Source: Oceanihabitans sp. IOP_32 | GTDB taxonomy: Bacteria > Bacteroidota > Bacteroidia > Flavobacteriales > Flavobacteriaceae | NCBI RefSeq assembly: GCF_009498295.1 | Contig: NZ_CP040813.1 | Coordinates: 2,115,001 to 2,179,000 of the forward strand | DNA: 64,000 nucleotides | Direction of reading: 5' to 3' | Shown: positions 8,521 through 18,417 of the stretch, one piece after another | How positions within the stretch are numbered: position 1 is the stretch's first letter | Layout of the letters: each line of letters opens with the position of its first letter | The notes under the pieces: model-generated | The model's input: the letters and a program-made list of their open reading frames with translations, nothing else | The model's database searches: none | What the model was told of the DNA's origin: nothing | Position numbers and translations under genes: made by a program

Positions 8521-10250
8521 AGAATCTTTTTCAATAGTTCTAAATAAGTTAATAAAACAAGAGATTCTTCGACTCCGAATATATTCGGAATGCTCTGAAT
8601 GACATGACGTTTTAAAATAAATAATAGATTCTTCGCTGCGCTCTGAATGTCAATACGACTGTCATTCAGAAGGAGGCACGACTGAAGAATCTTTTAAGTG
8701 GGCACACTAAGTAAATAGAACGTAAGATTCTTCGCTGCGCTCTGAATGAACTGTGCTTTGATTGACACGTTCCTTTGAACGACAGCACACAGTAATAGTC
8801 CGTCATGGCGAGGAAGCATGACGGCGCCATCTTTCAATTAAAAGGACCGATAAAATCATGAGATTCTTCGACTCCGAATATATTCGGAATGCTCTGAATG
8901 ACATGACGTTTTAAATGAATAATAGGTTCTTCACTTCGCTTTGAATTACAATGCAACTGTCATTCAGAAGGAGGCACGACTGAAGAATCTTTTAAGTGGT
9001 CACACTAAGTAAATAGAACGTAAGATTCTTCGCTTCGCTCTGAATGAACTGTGCTTTGATTGACACGTTCCTTTGAACAACAGCACACAGTAATAGTCCG
9101 TCATTGCGAGGAAGTATGACGGCGCCATCTTTCAATTAAAAGGACAGATAAAATCATGAGATTCTTCGCTTTGCTCTGAATGTCAATACGACTGTCATTC
9201 AGAAGGAGGCACGACTGAAGAATCTTTTAATAGGTTTTGCGATTATGTTATAGATTCTTCGCTTCGCTCTGAATGACATTACGTTTTGAATGAATAATAG
9301 GTTCTTCGCTTCGCTTTGAATGAACTGTGCTTTGATTGACACGTTCCTTTGGACAACAGCACACAGTAATAGTCCGTCATTGCAAGGAAGCATGACGGCG
9401 CCATCTTTCAATTAAAAGGACAGATAAAATCATGAGATTCTTAGACTCCGAATATATTCGGAATGCTCTGAATGACATGACGTTTTAAAATGAATAATAG
9501 GTTCTTCGCTGCGCTCTTAATGTCAATACAACTGTCATTCAGAAGGAGGCACGACTGAAGAATCTTTTAAGTGGTCACACTAAGTAAATAGAACGTAAGA
9601 TTCTTCGCTTCGCTCTGAATGAACTGTGCTTTGATTGACACGTTCCTTTGAACAACAGCACACAGTAATAGTCCGTCATGGCGAGGAAGTATGACGGCGC
9701 CATCTTTCAATTAAAAGGACAGATAAAATCATGAGATTCTTCGACTCCGAATATATTCGGAATGCTCTGAATGACATGACGTTTTAAAATGAATAATAGG
9801 TTCTTCGCTTCGCTCTGAATGAACTGTGCTTTGATTGACACGTTCCTTTGAACAACAGCACACAGTAATAGTCCGTCATTGCGAGGAAGTATGACGGCGC
9901 CATCTTTCAATTAAAAGGACCGATAAAATCATGAGATTCTTCGACTCCGAATATATTCGGAATGCTCTGAATGACATGACGTTTTAAAATGAATAATAGG
10001 TTCTTCACGTCGCTCTTAATGTCAATACAACTGTCATTCAGAAGGAGGCACGACTGAAGAATCTTTTTCAATAAGTTTTACACTTAATTTACAGGTTATT
10101 AGATTCTTCGCTGCGCTCTGAATAAACTGTGCTTTGATTGACACGTTCCTTTGAACAACGGCACACAGTAATAGTCCGTCATTGCGAGGAAGCATGACGA
10201 AGCTATCTTTTCGTTTTAAACTTGACATATCGAAATGAGTCACGATTGAG
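8521..10250. repeat. Array of about six 300-base intergenic repeats
   Basis: The marker phrase agtaatagtccgtca starts at 8791, 9089, 9365, 9664, 9864 and 10167, giving spacings of 298, 276, 299, 200 and 303. Each full unit strings together smaller palindromic pieces: gattcttcgactccgaat with atattcggaatgctctgaat, cattcagaaggaggcacgac followed by tgaagaatc, tgattgacacgttcctttga and gaggaagcatgacggcgcc. Two units are shortened by internal deletions. Small open frames within the array (for example 9199-9411 and 9707-9910 on the minus strand) are near-identical by-products, not genes. The array lies between the helicase leader and the M48 protease terminus. Confidence 0.9.
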
Positions 10251-10324
10251 ATACCCCAAAATCAATTGCTTTTCTTCTTTGTATTATGGTATTTCCCCTA
10301 GCGTCGAAATGAAAACAAACTAAA

Positions 10325-11557
10325 TCATCCTCTTAAATTCTCAATCCGCTCCAACAGCGTAGGATGCGAATAATGCATAAAAACATAGGCTGGATGTGGT
10401 GTTAAATTACTTAAACTGTTTTTGGATAATTTTTTAAGCGATGTAATTAATGGCTCAGCTTTATAGGTGTTTTTGGCATAATTATCGGCTTGGTATTCAA
10501 ATTTTCTAGAAAACACATTCATAATTAAACCCGTAATTTCAGAAATAGGCGAGTAGAGCATTCCAAAAGCAATTAAACCAATATGAAAACTGGGAATCTC
10601 AACGCCCAAGGCAAGCGATAATAATGGATTCGAAATAAATAAAGATAAAATATAAAGCGTTAATCCTGTTAATAAAATAGAAGCAAATAAATTGAATATG
10701 ATATGTCTCTTTTTATAATGTCCGACCTCGTGTGCCAGTACAGCAACAATTTCCTCATCATCCAGATCGTTAATTAACGTATCGTAAAGTGTGACGCGTT
10801 TTTCACTTCCAAAACCAGAAAAATAAGCATTGGCTTTTGTACTTCTTTTAGAGCCGTCAATGACAAAAATCTTATCCAATTTAAAGCCAACGGTTTTCGC
10901 ATAAGCCGAAATTTTTTCACGCAGCGTCCCCGCTTCTAAAGGGGTTTGTTTATTAAAAAGAGGCACGATTAATTTGGAGTAAAACATATTCATAAACACG
11001 GTAAATACAGTGACTAATGCCCAAGCGTAAAGCCAAAAATGATGTCCAGTAAACTCGTAAAACCAAATAATTAAGGCTAAAATACCACCACCAATTAGCG
11101 CCATCATGAGCCAGCCTTTTATTTTATCAAGAAAAAATGTTTTAATCGTGGTTTTATTAAAGCCAAATTTTTCTTCAATAACAAAAGTGCTGTAATAAGA
11201 AAAAGGTGTGGAGATAATATCGCTGCCAATCATAATAATTCCGAAGAAAATTAAAGCAATAATAATGGCGTTGTCGCTGTAACTTCTGGCGATATTGTCA
11301 ACAAATTCAAAGCCATCAAAAATCAAAAAACCTAAGGTTAGAAGTATTGAAAAGGAGGAGGTCAGTAATCCAAATTTATAATTAGTCGCCTTGTAATTTT
11401 GCGATTTCTTATATTCATCAGTATCATAAACATCTTTTAGATTTTCTGGAAGTTCGTCATTAAAATGTTTGGCATTTAAGGCATCGAGAATCTTATCAAC
11501 TATAAAATTGATAACTATTATGGCGATGATGATATAAAATAAAGTATTTGCTGTCAT
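10325..11557 (-). CDS. M48 family (Ste24-type) membrane zinc metallopeptidase
   Basis: A 410-residue integral membrane protease related to the CAAX prenyl protease Ste24; bacterial members probably act in membrane-protein quality control. The zinc motif VAVLAHEVGHYKKRH lies near residue 265, the third ligand region is FSRKFEYQADNYA near 345, and NAYFSGFGSEKRVTLYDTL near 222 is typical of the family. Several hydrophobic segments (for example near 5-20, 65-85, 95-115, 150-175, 180-200, 285-310 and 325-345) fit the multi-span Ste24 fold. The neighbouring TrmH gene is in the same direction 111 bases upstream, so co-transcription is possible but unproven. Confidence 0.92.
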   Translation of the reverse strand: MTANTLFYIIIAIIVINFIVDKILDALNAKHFNDELPENLKDVYDTDEYKKSQNYKATNYKFGLLTSSFSILLTLGFLIFDGFEFVDNIARSYSDNAIIIALIFFGIIMIGSDIISTPFSYYSTFVIEEKFGFNKTTIKTFFLDKIKGWLMMALIGGGILALIIWFYEFTGHHFWLYAWALVTVFTVFMNMFYSKLIVPLFNKQTPLEAGTLREKISAYAKTVGFKLDKIFVIDGSKRSTKANAYFSGFGSEKRVTLYDTLINDLDDEEIVAVLAHEVGHYKKRHIIFNLFASILLTGLTLYILSLFISNPLLSLALGVEIPSFHIGLIAFGMLYSPISEITGLIMNVFSRKFEYQADNYAKNTYKAEPLITSLKKLSKNSLSNLTPHPAYVFMHYSHPTLLERIENLRG

Positions 11558-11668
11558 GTTATTTTTTTACGGTCTTTGCGAAGTGTTTTTTAGCGACGAA
11601 GCAGTCTATTTCGTTCTGGTTTTAATTCTAAACACAACTTCGATATACTTTTTTGGCTAGCGTCTAAA

Positions 11669-12466
11669 TCACTTAAATCCGCGCTGTCTTTTGGCCTCAA
11701 AAATAAGAATTCCTGCTGCAACCGACACATTCATAGAATCAATTTCGCCTTGCATCGGGATAATTATGTTTTGGGTAGCGCTCTCAAGCCACTCTGGGCT
11801 CAACCCTGAAGCTTCGGTTCCCATAACTATAGCGGTAGATTTAGTAAAATCTTGTGTATGGTAGGTTACAGAGGCTTGTAAGGCTGCGCAATAGATATGG
11901 ATATCTCTTGCTTTTAAAAATTCAATAATCTCTGAAGTCGTTCCAGTTGCAATTTGATTGGTAAATACGCAACCCACACTAGAGCGAATAATATTCGGAT
12001 TGTATAAATCGGTTTTTGGGTTCGCAATAATTACAGCATCTGCATTTGCAGCATCGGCAGTTCGTAAAATAGCACCAATATTACCGGGTTTTTCTGGAGC
12101 TTCGGCTACTAAAATTAATGGGTTTACAGAGTTAAACTTTAAATTGGCAACCGAATGATTTTTATTCTTTGCGACTGCTAAAACCCCTTCGGTAGTGTCG
12201 CGATATGCTAGTTTTTGATAGACTTCTTTAGAAATTTCAATAACTTTAGTTTGTGGGCTTGCTAAGGTATTTAGTTGTTCTTTACTTAATAATTCTGGGT
12301 AAAACAGAAGGGTATCCAATTCGTAATGCCCTTTAATAGCAAGCGAGATTTCTCGCAGACCTTCAATTAAGAATAAGCCTGTTTTTTTCCGTTCGCGCGA
12401 TTTTTCCTTGAGCAAAACGAGTTGTTTTATAAAAGTATTTTGGGGACTGGTAATTTCTTTAATCAT
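11669..12466 (-). CDS. TrmH/SpoU family RNA 2'-O-methyltransferase
   Basis: A SPOUT-class enzyme that methylates ribose 2'-O positions in rRNA or tRNA with S-adenosylmethionine. The frame opens at 12508, but those first 14 residues overlap the terminator of the upstream gene, and the protein from Met at 12466 (MIKEITSPQNTFIKQLVLL) matches the usual start. An N-terminal substrate-binding domain (ERKKTGLFLIEGLREI) is followed by the knotted catalytic domain: KPGNIGAILRTADAANADA near 125, IIRSSVGCVFTNQI near 160, IVMGTEASGLSPEWL near 215 and IPMQGEIDSMNVSVAAGIL near 240. The exact RNA target cannot be read from the sequence. Confidence 0.9.
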   Translation of the reverse strand: MIKEITSPQNTFIKQLVLLKEKSRERKKTGLFLIEGLREISLAIKGHYELDTLLFYPELLSKEQLNTLASPQTKVIEISKEVYQKLAYRDTTEGVLAVAKNKNHSVANLKFNSVNPLILVAEAPEKPGNIGAILRTADAANADAVIIANPKTDLYNPNIIRSSVGCVFTNQIATGTTSEIIEFLKARDIHIYCAALQASVTYHTQDFTKSTAIVMGTEASGLSPEWLESATQNIIIPMQGEIDSMNVSVAAGILIFEAKRQRGFK

Positions 12467-12508
12467 AATAAAGGCAATAAAGGCAAAAGTAATTGTTTTG
12501 TACAGCAT

Positions 12509-12537
12509 AAAAAAGGAAGCTCGTGGCTTCCTTTTTT
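12509..12537 (-). terminator. Terminator of the 12542-13852 gene
   Basis: AAAAAAGGAAGC pairs with GCTTCCTTTTTT around loop TCGTG, starting 5 bases past the minus-strand stop codon at 12542. Confidence 0.88.
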
Positions 12538-12541
12538 ATTA

Positions 12542-13852
12542 TTAATTGTTATACTTGCCAGAATAGCGCTTCCAAAGTGTTGTTTGGTGCGTTTCAAGAC
12601 TGATAGCTCTACCATCAATAAAGGCATGTGTTATATTATTGGTTCGCATATCTAAAGCATCACCTTCACTAATAAATAGTGTCGCACTTTTACCAGATTC
12701 TAAGCTGCCGTAATTGGTATCTATCCCCAATATTTTGGCGGGGTTTAGGGTAATAAGCTCTAAGGCCTGTGCTTTGGTTAAGCCGTGCGCCACTGTTGTA
12801 CCTGCGTAAAATGGTAGGTTTCTGGAATTCATGCGTTCCATGCGTCCGCCAGCGGCAACTTGAAGTGCCACAGTAATCCCGTCATCCACCAAAAGCTTTG
12901 CAGCTTTGAAAGGTAAATCGTAATCATCATCCTCATTATTTGGTCTTGAGTGCACCCGTTCTAATAAGACCGCAATATTGTTTTGCTTTAACAAATCTGT
13001 CACTTTATAAGCTTCTCTACCACCCACTATAACCATGTTTTTAACTTTATTTTCTTTTGAAAAATTTACAGCATCTATAATTCCTTTTTCGTTATCCACA
13101 TTAATATATAGGGTTTTAGAACCATCAAAAATGCCTTGTAAAGCCTCAAAAGGTAAATGCGTTATCGTTTTATTGCCTTGGTTATAGGCCTTACTTTCTG
13201 TAACATAGTTTACGATTTCGGCAACTTGATTAGAATAGTTTTTATTAGGTTTAAGCCCTGGGTCTTCACCAAGCCACCAACGACCTCTTGTAAAGCTGCT
13301 GGGCCAATTTAAATGTATACCATTATCGGTTTTTACAGCGGCATCTTCCCAGTTCCAAGCATCAAATTGTACTACCGATGAGGTGCCGGAAATTCTACCG
13401 CCACGAGGTGTAATTTGTCCTAAAAGGACACCGTTAGGACGCATAGACTCCACAACTTTTGATTCTGAATTGTATGCAATTAAACTTCTAATGTGCGGAT
13501 TCCATGATCCTAATTCTGCATCATCGTCTGATGCTTTTACCGCATCAATTTCTACCAGACCTAGAGTCGAATTCGGTATAATAAACCCCGGATAAACGTG
13601 TTTCCCAGCGGCATCAATAACCTGCATTCCCGTTACATCCAAATTTTCGGCTGATACATCTGTTACGGTATGCAGCTTTCCGTTTTTAACAATAATAAGG
13701 CTTTTTTCGATAACCGTACCGTTACCAATATGAGCCGTTGCGCCCACTATTGCAAAGTCTTTAGTCTGTTTTGGTGCAGGTGTTTGTTGCGCGATTATTA
13801 GGGATTGACTTATTAAGGCCACAAGAAAGATTAGTATTTTTAAATTTTTCAT
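12542..13852 (-). CDS. Exported amidohydrolase-like protein lacking the HxH motif
   Basis: A 436-residue protein with a signal peptide (MKNLKILIFLVALISQSLIIAQ) and the fold of the imidazolonepropionase-like amidohydrolases: a beta-sandwich (FAIVGATAHIGNGTVIEKSL, ILIFEA-type strands) and a TIM barrel ending in ITLNPAKILGIDTNYGSLES and GKSATLFISEGDALD. The metal-binding HxH that normally follows the VYPGFI strand is absent: here it reads HVYPGFIIPNSTLGLVEI. The usual later His ligands are also not evident, so catalysis is doubtful. It lies 93 bases downstream of a larger two-domain amidohydrolase in the same direction; this pairing suggests a complex of an active and an inactive partner. Confidence 0.82.
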   Translation of the reverse strand: MKNLKILIFLVALISQSLIIAQQTPAPKQTKDFAIVGATAHIGNGTVIEKSLIIVKNGKLHTVTDVSAENLDVTGMQVIDAAGKHVYPGFIIPNSTLGLVEIDAVKASDDDAELGSWNPHIRSLIAYNSESKVVESMRPNGVLLGQITPRGGRISGTSSVVQFDAWNWEDAAVKTDNGIHLNWPSSFTRGRWWLGEDPGLKPNKNYSNQVAEIVNYVTESKAYNQGNKTITHLPFEALQGIFDGSKTLYINVDNEKGIIDAVNFSKENKVKNMVIVGGREAYKVTDLLKQNNIAVLLERVHSRPNNEDDDYDLPFKAAKLLVDDGITVALQVAAGGRMERMNSRNLPFYAGTTVAHGLTKAQALELITLNPAKILGIDTNYGSLESGKSATLFISEGDALDMRTNNITHAFIDGRAISLETHQTTLWKRYSGKYNN

Positions 13853-13945
13853 TGGAATTGTTTTTTTAGCTGTTTACCTTATACTTCTCGGTAAAACAAC
13901 TGTGTTTTATAATGACAAAAAGCTCAAACTATAAATTGAAAACGG

Positions 13946-16921
13946 TTAGTGTTCGTTATCCATCGTGTCACAGTGAAAATGTGCGTTTTCTTTCTTTTTA
14001 ATAGGCTGTGTTTTTAAGCCTTTGTTTTTAACCTGCAACATCATATTGATAAGTTCGCTTTTTTCTTGTTTTATGTTTTTACGCTTTTCTTTATCCTGTT
14101 CTAAATCAAAATAAACGGCACCTTCAATAAGTGTTTTTTCGGCTTTAGCGTATATAGATAATGGATGGTCGGACCACAGGACGACATCGGCATCTTTACC
14201 AACTTTAATACTACCCACGCGGTCGTCGATATGTAATAATTTAGCAGGATTTATGGTTATAAATTTCCAAGCTTCTTCTTCGCTAACACCACCGTATTTT
14301 ACCGTTTTTGCGGCTTCTTGGTTTAAACGGCGAGACATTTCGGGATCGTCACTATTAATAGCTACCGTTACACCTGCATTGTGCATTATGGCGGCGTTAT
14401 GTGGTATGGCATCGTTTACCTCGTATTTGTAGGCCCACCAATCGCTAAATGTTGAGCCGCCAACGCCATGAGCTTTCATTTTATCGGCAAGCTTATAGCC
14501 TTCAAGAATGTGTGTGAAGGTATTCACGGTAAAGCCAAATTTATCGGCAACTTTCATAAGCATATTAATTTCGCTTTGCACGTAAGAGTGGCATGAAATA
14601 AAACGCTCTTTATTTAAAATCTCGGCAAGCACGTCTAGCTCAATATCTTTTCTGTAGGGTTTCCCACTTTTCTTTAAAGCATCGTAGGCTTGTGCTCTGG
14701 TAAAATAATCTACAAAAACTTGCTCGACACCCATGCGCGATTGCGGAAAACGTACATTGGTTTGAGCCCGTGTTTGTTTTACATTTTCACCTAATGCGAA
14801 TTTGATGAATTTCGGACTATCCTTGTAAATTAAATTATCGGCCGATTCTCCCCATTTTAATTTTATGATAGCCGAACGCCCACCAATCGGGTTGGCAGAA
14901 CCATGTAAAACTTGAATGGAAGTTACTCCACCAGCAAGATTTCTGTAAATACTAACGTCTGTTTCGTCAATAACGTCTTCAATAGTAACTTCGGCAGAAG
15001 AATTTTGTCCGCCTTCATTGACTGAAGCGGTAGCGATATGCGAATGCTCGTCAATAATTCCAGCCGTTAAATGTTTGCCTGTGGCATCAACAATTTTAGC
15101 GCTTCTATCGGATAGGTTTTGACCGATTTTCGCAATCTTTCCGTTTTTAATTAAAACATCGGTGTTTTTTAAAATGCCCGCGTTCTCGCTAGTCCAAACC
15201 GTGGCATTTTTAAATAAAATGGTTTCCGCTTTTGGCAAGGTTGAAAAACCATAAGAATTATTAGGATACGTCACGTCGAAGATTTTTCGGCTTGCAAGAG
15301 CATCTTCTTTTGGATCATCTTTAGAAGCTCCTTCGGCTTTTTTAGTAGGTTTCGCAAAAAATGGAAGTGTTTTGCCGTTTGGCATGATGGCTTTACCGTT
15401 TAGGTTTTTATTAGCATCTACAGTAGCAGCAATTCTTATGTATTCTTGCTTTGTAGAGTCTGCCGTTGTAAAAGCAATGCTTATCCAATCATCGTTGTAT
15501 GCTATTTTCGAACCTCGTACTTTGTCGTTGGCAGTAATTCTAGCTTTTAGTTTTTTAAGTTTCCCGCTAATGTTCATTTTAAATGGTTCTCCAGATAAAG
15601 AAAATGTATAATCGCCTGTAACATCTTTGGCGTGCATATCTTCTAATATGGTTTTATTACCTTGAACCCAGTTCTCATACAACGTGGTGTTTTCATCAAA
15701 AATAGGGCCCGAAGTAATTAAAAAATTAGCTTGGCTTCCAGTTTTAAGGGATCCAATCGCATCAGACTTTCCTAATAATTGTGCAGGAATTGTCGTTAAG
15801 GCTTTCAAGGCGTCTTCTTCAGATAGACCGTGCTTTATAGCATTTAAAAGCTGTGCTTTAAACTCGGTAGGCGATTTTAAACCATGTGTGGTCAAGGCAA
15901 AAGTGATATTGTTTTCTGCCAGCACTTTTGGGTTTGCAGGTTTTTGGTTCCATGCTCTCATATCGCCTAAGGATAGGGTAGAGGCTAAGAACGAGTCTTC
16001 CACATCGAAAGCTTCTGGGAAGTTTACAGGAATAATGAATGCGGCATTAGTAGCTTTTATATCGTTAATACGCTCGTACTCGTCGCCACCACCAAGCATT
16101 ATGTATTGCACACCATGAGCATCACCAACCTTATCGGCTCTTAAAACATTAGCTCTGCTACCGGCTTCAAATATTTGAACTAGATTTTTATTGCGGTTTA
16201 ACGCTTCTAGCGATAAATCTTTGGTTTTACTTAGGCCTTTGGCATACCAATTGGCATCTAAATACATTTGTCGTAATAAGGCTAGACTGCCCATTAAAGA
16301 GCTTGGATACACCTGTCTAGAAGTTACACTTTTTCGACCAGAAAAATACTGTGCAGAGTTAGCGTCTAAAATTCTGGTCTCATTACCATCAGTTTCATTA
16401 AGGGCAACAAGCGTTCCCGTGCCTCTTACAATACCATCATGAATGTGGGTGTTTACGGTTCCGAAACCGGCTTTAAGTAAGTCTTTGGCTGCTTTCGCGT
16501 CGAAATTAAAACGCTCTATAGCCTTGTTTTCTGGCATCACGTGATCGTTCCAATAATAGCCCGTTCTGCTCGCATCGTATTGCGGTGTTCTGGAATTGTT
16601 AGGGCGACGTTTAGGTTTTTCAACACCAAAACTCGAATACATATCTATAAAAGACGGATAGATATATTTACCCGACACGTCTATAACCACAGCGTTTTTG
16701 GGAATGTTTACAGCAGTTCCTGTCGCTATTACTTTACCGTTTTGAATAAGTAAAGTGCCTTGATTTATAATTTGGGTCGGACTAATATATATTTTTGCAT
16801 TCGTGAAAGCCGTATAATTTGTGTTTTTTGCTTTAACGCCATCGTTTTTAGGAAAGTAATCTTGTGCATAGAACGAAAAACTGCACAAAAGCATCATGAA
16901 TAAAAACTGCTTTTTTATCAT
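13946..16921 (-). CDS. Exported two-domain amidohydrolase, second domain with metal ligands
   Basis: A 991-residue protein with signal peptide (MIKKQFLFMMLLCSFSFYAQ) and two consecutive amidohydrolase-like domains, about 30-440 and 560-960. The first has the strand GKYIYPSFIDMYSSFG with no HxH. The second has DEHSHIATAS (HxH) near residue 625, a His in ISCHSYVQSE near 785, FTHILEGY near 808, and the Asp in AINSDDPEMSR near 860, as required for a metal-dependent hydrolase; it closes with FITINPAKLLHIDDRVGSIK and GKDADVVLWSDHPLS. The substrate is unknown; cyclic amides or peptides are plausible for the family. The C-terminus is His- and Asp-bearing (AHFHCDTMDNEH). Likely operonic with the 12542-13852 gene. 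Confidence 0.88.
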   Translation of the reverse strand: MIKKQFLFMMLLCSFSFYAQDYFPKNDGVKAKNTNYTAFTNAKIYISPTQIINQGTLLIQNGKVIATGTAVNIPKNAVVIDVSGKYIYPSFIDMYSSFGVEKPKRRPNNSRTPQYDASRTGYYWNDHVMPENKAIERFNFDAKAAKDLLKAGFGTVNTHIHDGIVRGTGTLVALNETDGNETRILDANSAQYFSGRKSVTSRQVYPSSLMGSLALLRQMYLDANWYAKGLSKTKDLSLEALNRNKNLVQIFEAGSRANVLRADKVGDAHGVQYIMLGGGDEYERINDIKATNAAFIIPVNFPEAFDVEDSFLASTLSLGDMRAWNQKPANPKVLAENNITFALTTHGLKSPTEFKAQLLNAIKHGLSEEDALKALTTIPAQLLGKSDAIGSLKTGSQANFLITSGPIFDENTTLYENWVQGNKTILEDMHAKDVTGDYTFSLSGEPFKMNISGKLKKLKARITANDKVRGSKIAYNDDWISIAFTTADSTKQEYIRIAATVDANKNLNGKAIMPNGKTLPFFAKPTKKAEGASKDDPKEDALASRKIFDVTYPNNSYGFSTLPKAETILFKNATVWTSENAGILKNTDVLIKNGKIAKIGQNLSDRSAKIVDATGKHLTAGIIDEHSHIATASVNEGGQNSSAEVTIEDVIDETDVSIYRNLAGGVTSIQVLHGSANPIGGRSAIIKLKWGESADNLIYKDSPKFIKFALGENVKQTRAQTNVRFPQSRMGVEQVFVDYFTRAQAYDALKKSGKPYRKDIELDVLAEILNKERFISCHSYVQSEINMLMKVADKFGFTVNTFTHILEGYKLADKMKAHGVGGSTFSDWWAYKYEVNDAIPHNAAIMHNAGVTVAINSDDPEMSRRLNQEAAKTVKYGGVSEEEAWKFITINPAKLLHIDDRVGSIKVGKDADVVLWSDHPLSIYAKAEKTLIEGAVYFDLEQDKEKRKNIKQEKSELINMMLQVKNKGLKTQPIKKKENAHFHCDTMDNEH

Positions 16922-17005
16922 TATTTTGGTTATTTAGAAGGTTTAATCTCTAAATATATAAATTAACCCCACGTTTTTAACATATTTGTGTTTTTTTAAC
17001 ATTTT

Positions 17006-18073
17006 TTATAAGGCTTCTTTTTCAAGATAATTCACTAATAAAGCCACCACATAACTGTAGCTTTCCATGCCTTTTTCTTGTTTGTTGGCTTTTAAAAAAT
17101 TGCTGTAAAAGATTTTGAAAAAAGGCTCGGCTGGATTTTTGTAGGCTTTCCAAAACAGGCGAACTTCCTCATAGTTTTTTAAAATACCTTTATTAACATC
17201 GGCAACCATGGTTTTGTATAAATCTGGATCGCGTCTATAAATTTCGTTCAAGCAAAATCGCAATCCGAAGGTATATCCTGAATATTTAAAATATAGGTCA
17301 TCATTATTAATCGTTGCCATAAAACCAATAAAATTAGCTTCATTTTCGGCAGCATAACCTAATTGATGTGCCATTTCGTGCGCTGTAGTGGTTGGAAATC
17401 TAAACACTGGGATAAGGGCGTCCACCTGGGCTTCGTTGGTTAACGGATTTAAATACCCGCTAAAACCCATATACGTTAACGGATAACTAAATAAGGATTT
17501 TTTAATACTTGGTGGATGGTATTCCAAGTGCGGAAACACACGCTTTAAGTTGTTGTACCCATTTGGGCTGCGTTTAAAAATATCAGATTTAGAATAAGGG
17601 ATGTCGACCTTTAGCGTATCGTTATGCGTAATTTTTAAATGGTAAGCGTTCGATTTTTCAATGAGTTTTTTAGTCACGAAAACCAATTGCTCGGTGGTGT
17701 AATCGTGATTTAAATTCAGGTTTTCATGCAAGGGCATTCTGTGGTAATTCAATCCCCAAAACAAATGAAACGCAAAATACATAAGCGATACCGCTGCAAA
17801 CACATCTACAAACCATTGCTTGGTATCTTTAAGGAATCGCTTTCTGTTTTTAAACAGCCACCTAACGGCATAAATAAGTGCCAAAGCGTAGAGCAAATCG
17901 CCAAACGAAAACGGTAACCAACCCAAAACATATCTAAAAATTTTCGAAATAATCGGGTACAAACCCTTACTGTAGTACGTCTCTACAAACTCAGGGTAAT
18001 GTGCCAAAACCTTAACCAATGCATATTGCGGGATAAGCGAAAGTGCAATAATCGTTTTCTTATTCTTTAGCAT
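17006..18073 (-). CDS. DUF3810 membrane protein with HExxH motif
   Basis: A 355-residue membrane protein of the DUF3810 family. Hydrophobic segments near residues 8-22, 45-72 and 88-108 anchor it, and the rest is a soluble domain. The motif TTAHEMAHQLGYAAENEANF near residue 235 has the HExxH zinc signature plus a downstream Glu, so it looks like a gluzincin-type peptidase, although no activity is known to me for the family. TYMGFSGYLNPLTNEAQVDA just before it is also family-typical. It is transcribed like the amidohydrolases but 84 bases upstream of them; the relation is unclear. Confidence 0.85.
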   Translation of the reverse strand: MLKNKKTIIALSLIPQYALVKVLAHYPEFVETYYSKGLYPIISKIFRYVLGWLPFSFGDLLYALALIYAVRWLFKNRKRFLKDTKQWFVDVFAAVSLMYFAFHLFWGLNYHRMPLHENLNLNHDYTTEQLVFVTKKLIEKSNAYHLKITHNDTLKVDIPYSKSDIFKRSPNGYNNLKRVFPHLEYHPPSIKKSLFSYPLTYMGFSGYLNPLTNEAQVDALIPVFRFPTTTAHEMAHQLGYAAENEANFIGFMATINNDDLYFKYSGYTFGLRFCLNEIYRRDPDLYKTMVADVNKGILKNYEEVRLFWKAYKNPAEPFFKIFYSNFLKANKQEKGMESYSYVVALLVNYLEKEAL

Positions 18074-18129
18074 CTTTCAAAAGTAATAAAAATTTGTACC
18101 CTATCGCCGTTGTTTATTTGTTAAGGTTT

Positions 18130-18235
18130 CTTCCTGCTTTCCGTTATATCTTTTTGCGAAGCAGTCCCGAACTTGTTTCGGAATCTCATCAGGTTTTTTG
18201 TTTTTTGCGAGGCGTGCACGACGAGGCAATCTGCC
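18130..18235. repeat. Remnant of dispersed intergenic repeat
   Basis: The gap between the DUF3810 gene and pepD (18074-18417) contains gcgaagcagtcccgaacttg, then tttcggaatctcatc and gcgaggcgtgcacgacgagg caatct (broken here for length). These resemble the gcgaggaagcatgacgaagc phrase at 10186 in the 300-base array, so this is probably one diverged copy of the same dispersed family. Confidence 0.5.
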
Positions 18236-18386
18236 AATATATTGTGCTGTCTATTATTGATTTCTACTTTATTTTAAATTGGATGCCACTGCAATCAAGA
18301 GTAGCTACCAAATGCGATCTCGGTTTACTATGATTTTTCAAAACTTAGGTTTTCAAAACCTTCGCGGTATTATACAAGACTATTTG

Positions 18387-18394
18387 TATCTTTG
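18387..18394 (+). promoter_or_regulatory. Possible -7 element of the pepD promoter
   Basis: TATCTTTG matches TAnnTTTG exactly and lies 24 bases before the pepD ATG. No clear TTTG was seen about 20 bases upstream, so this is tentative. Confidence 0.4.
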
Positions 18395-18417
18395 AAGGAT
18401 TAAAATAAAAACCGAAA

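Noticed and set aside
9199-10243. Three minus-strand frames with the shared phrase LLLCAVVQRNVSIKAQFIQS
   Set aside because: They are copies of the 300-base repeat read in one frame, without ribosome sites; the similarity is that of the repeat and not of a protein family.
8521-10250. CRISPR array
   Set aside because: Units are about 300 bases, nearly identical throughout, with no alternation of short repeats and unique spacers and no cas genes nearby.
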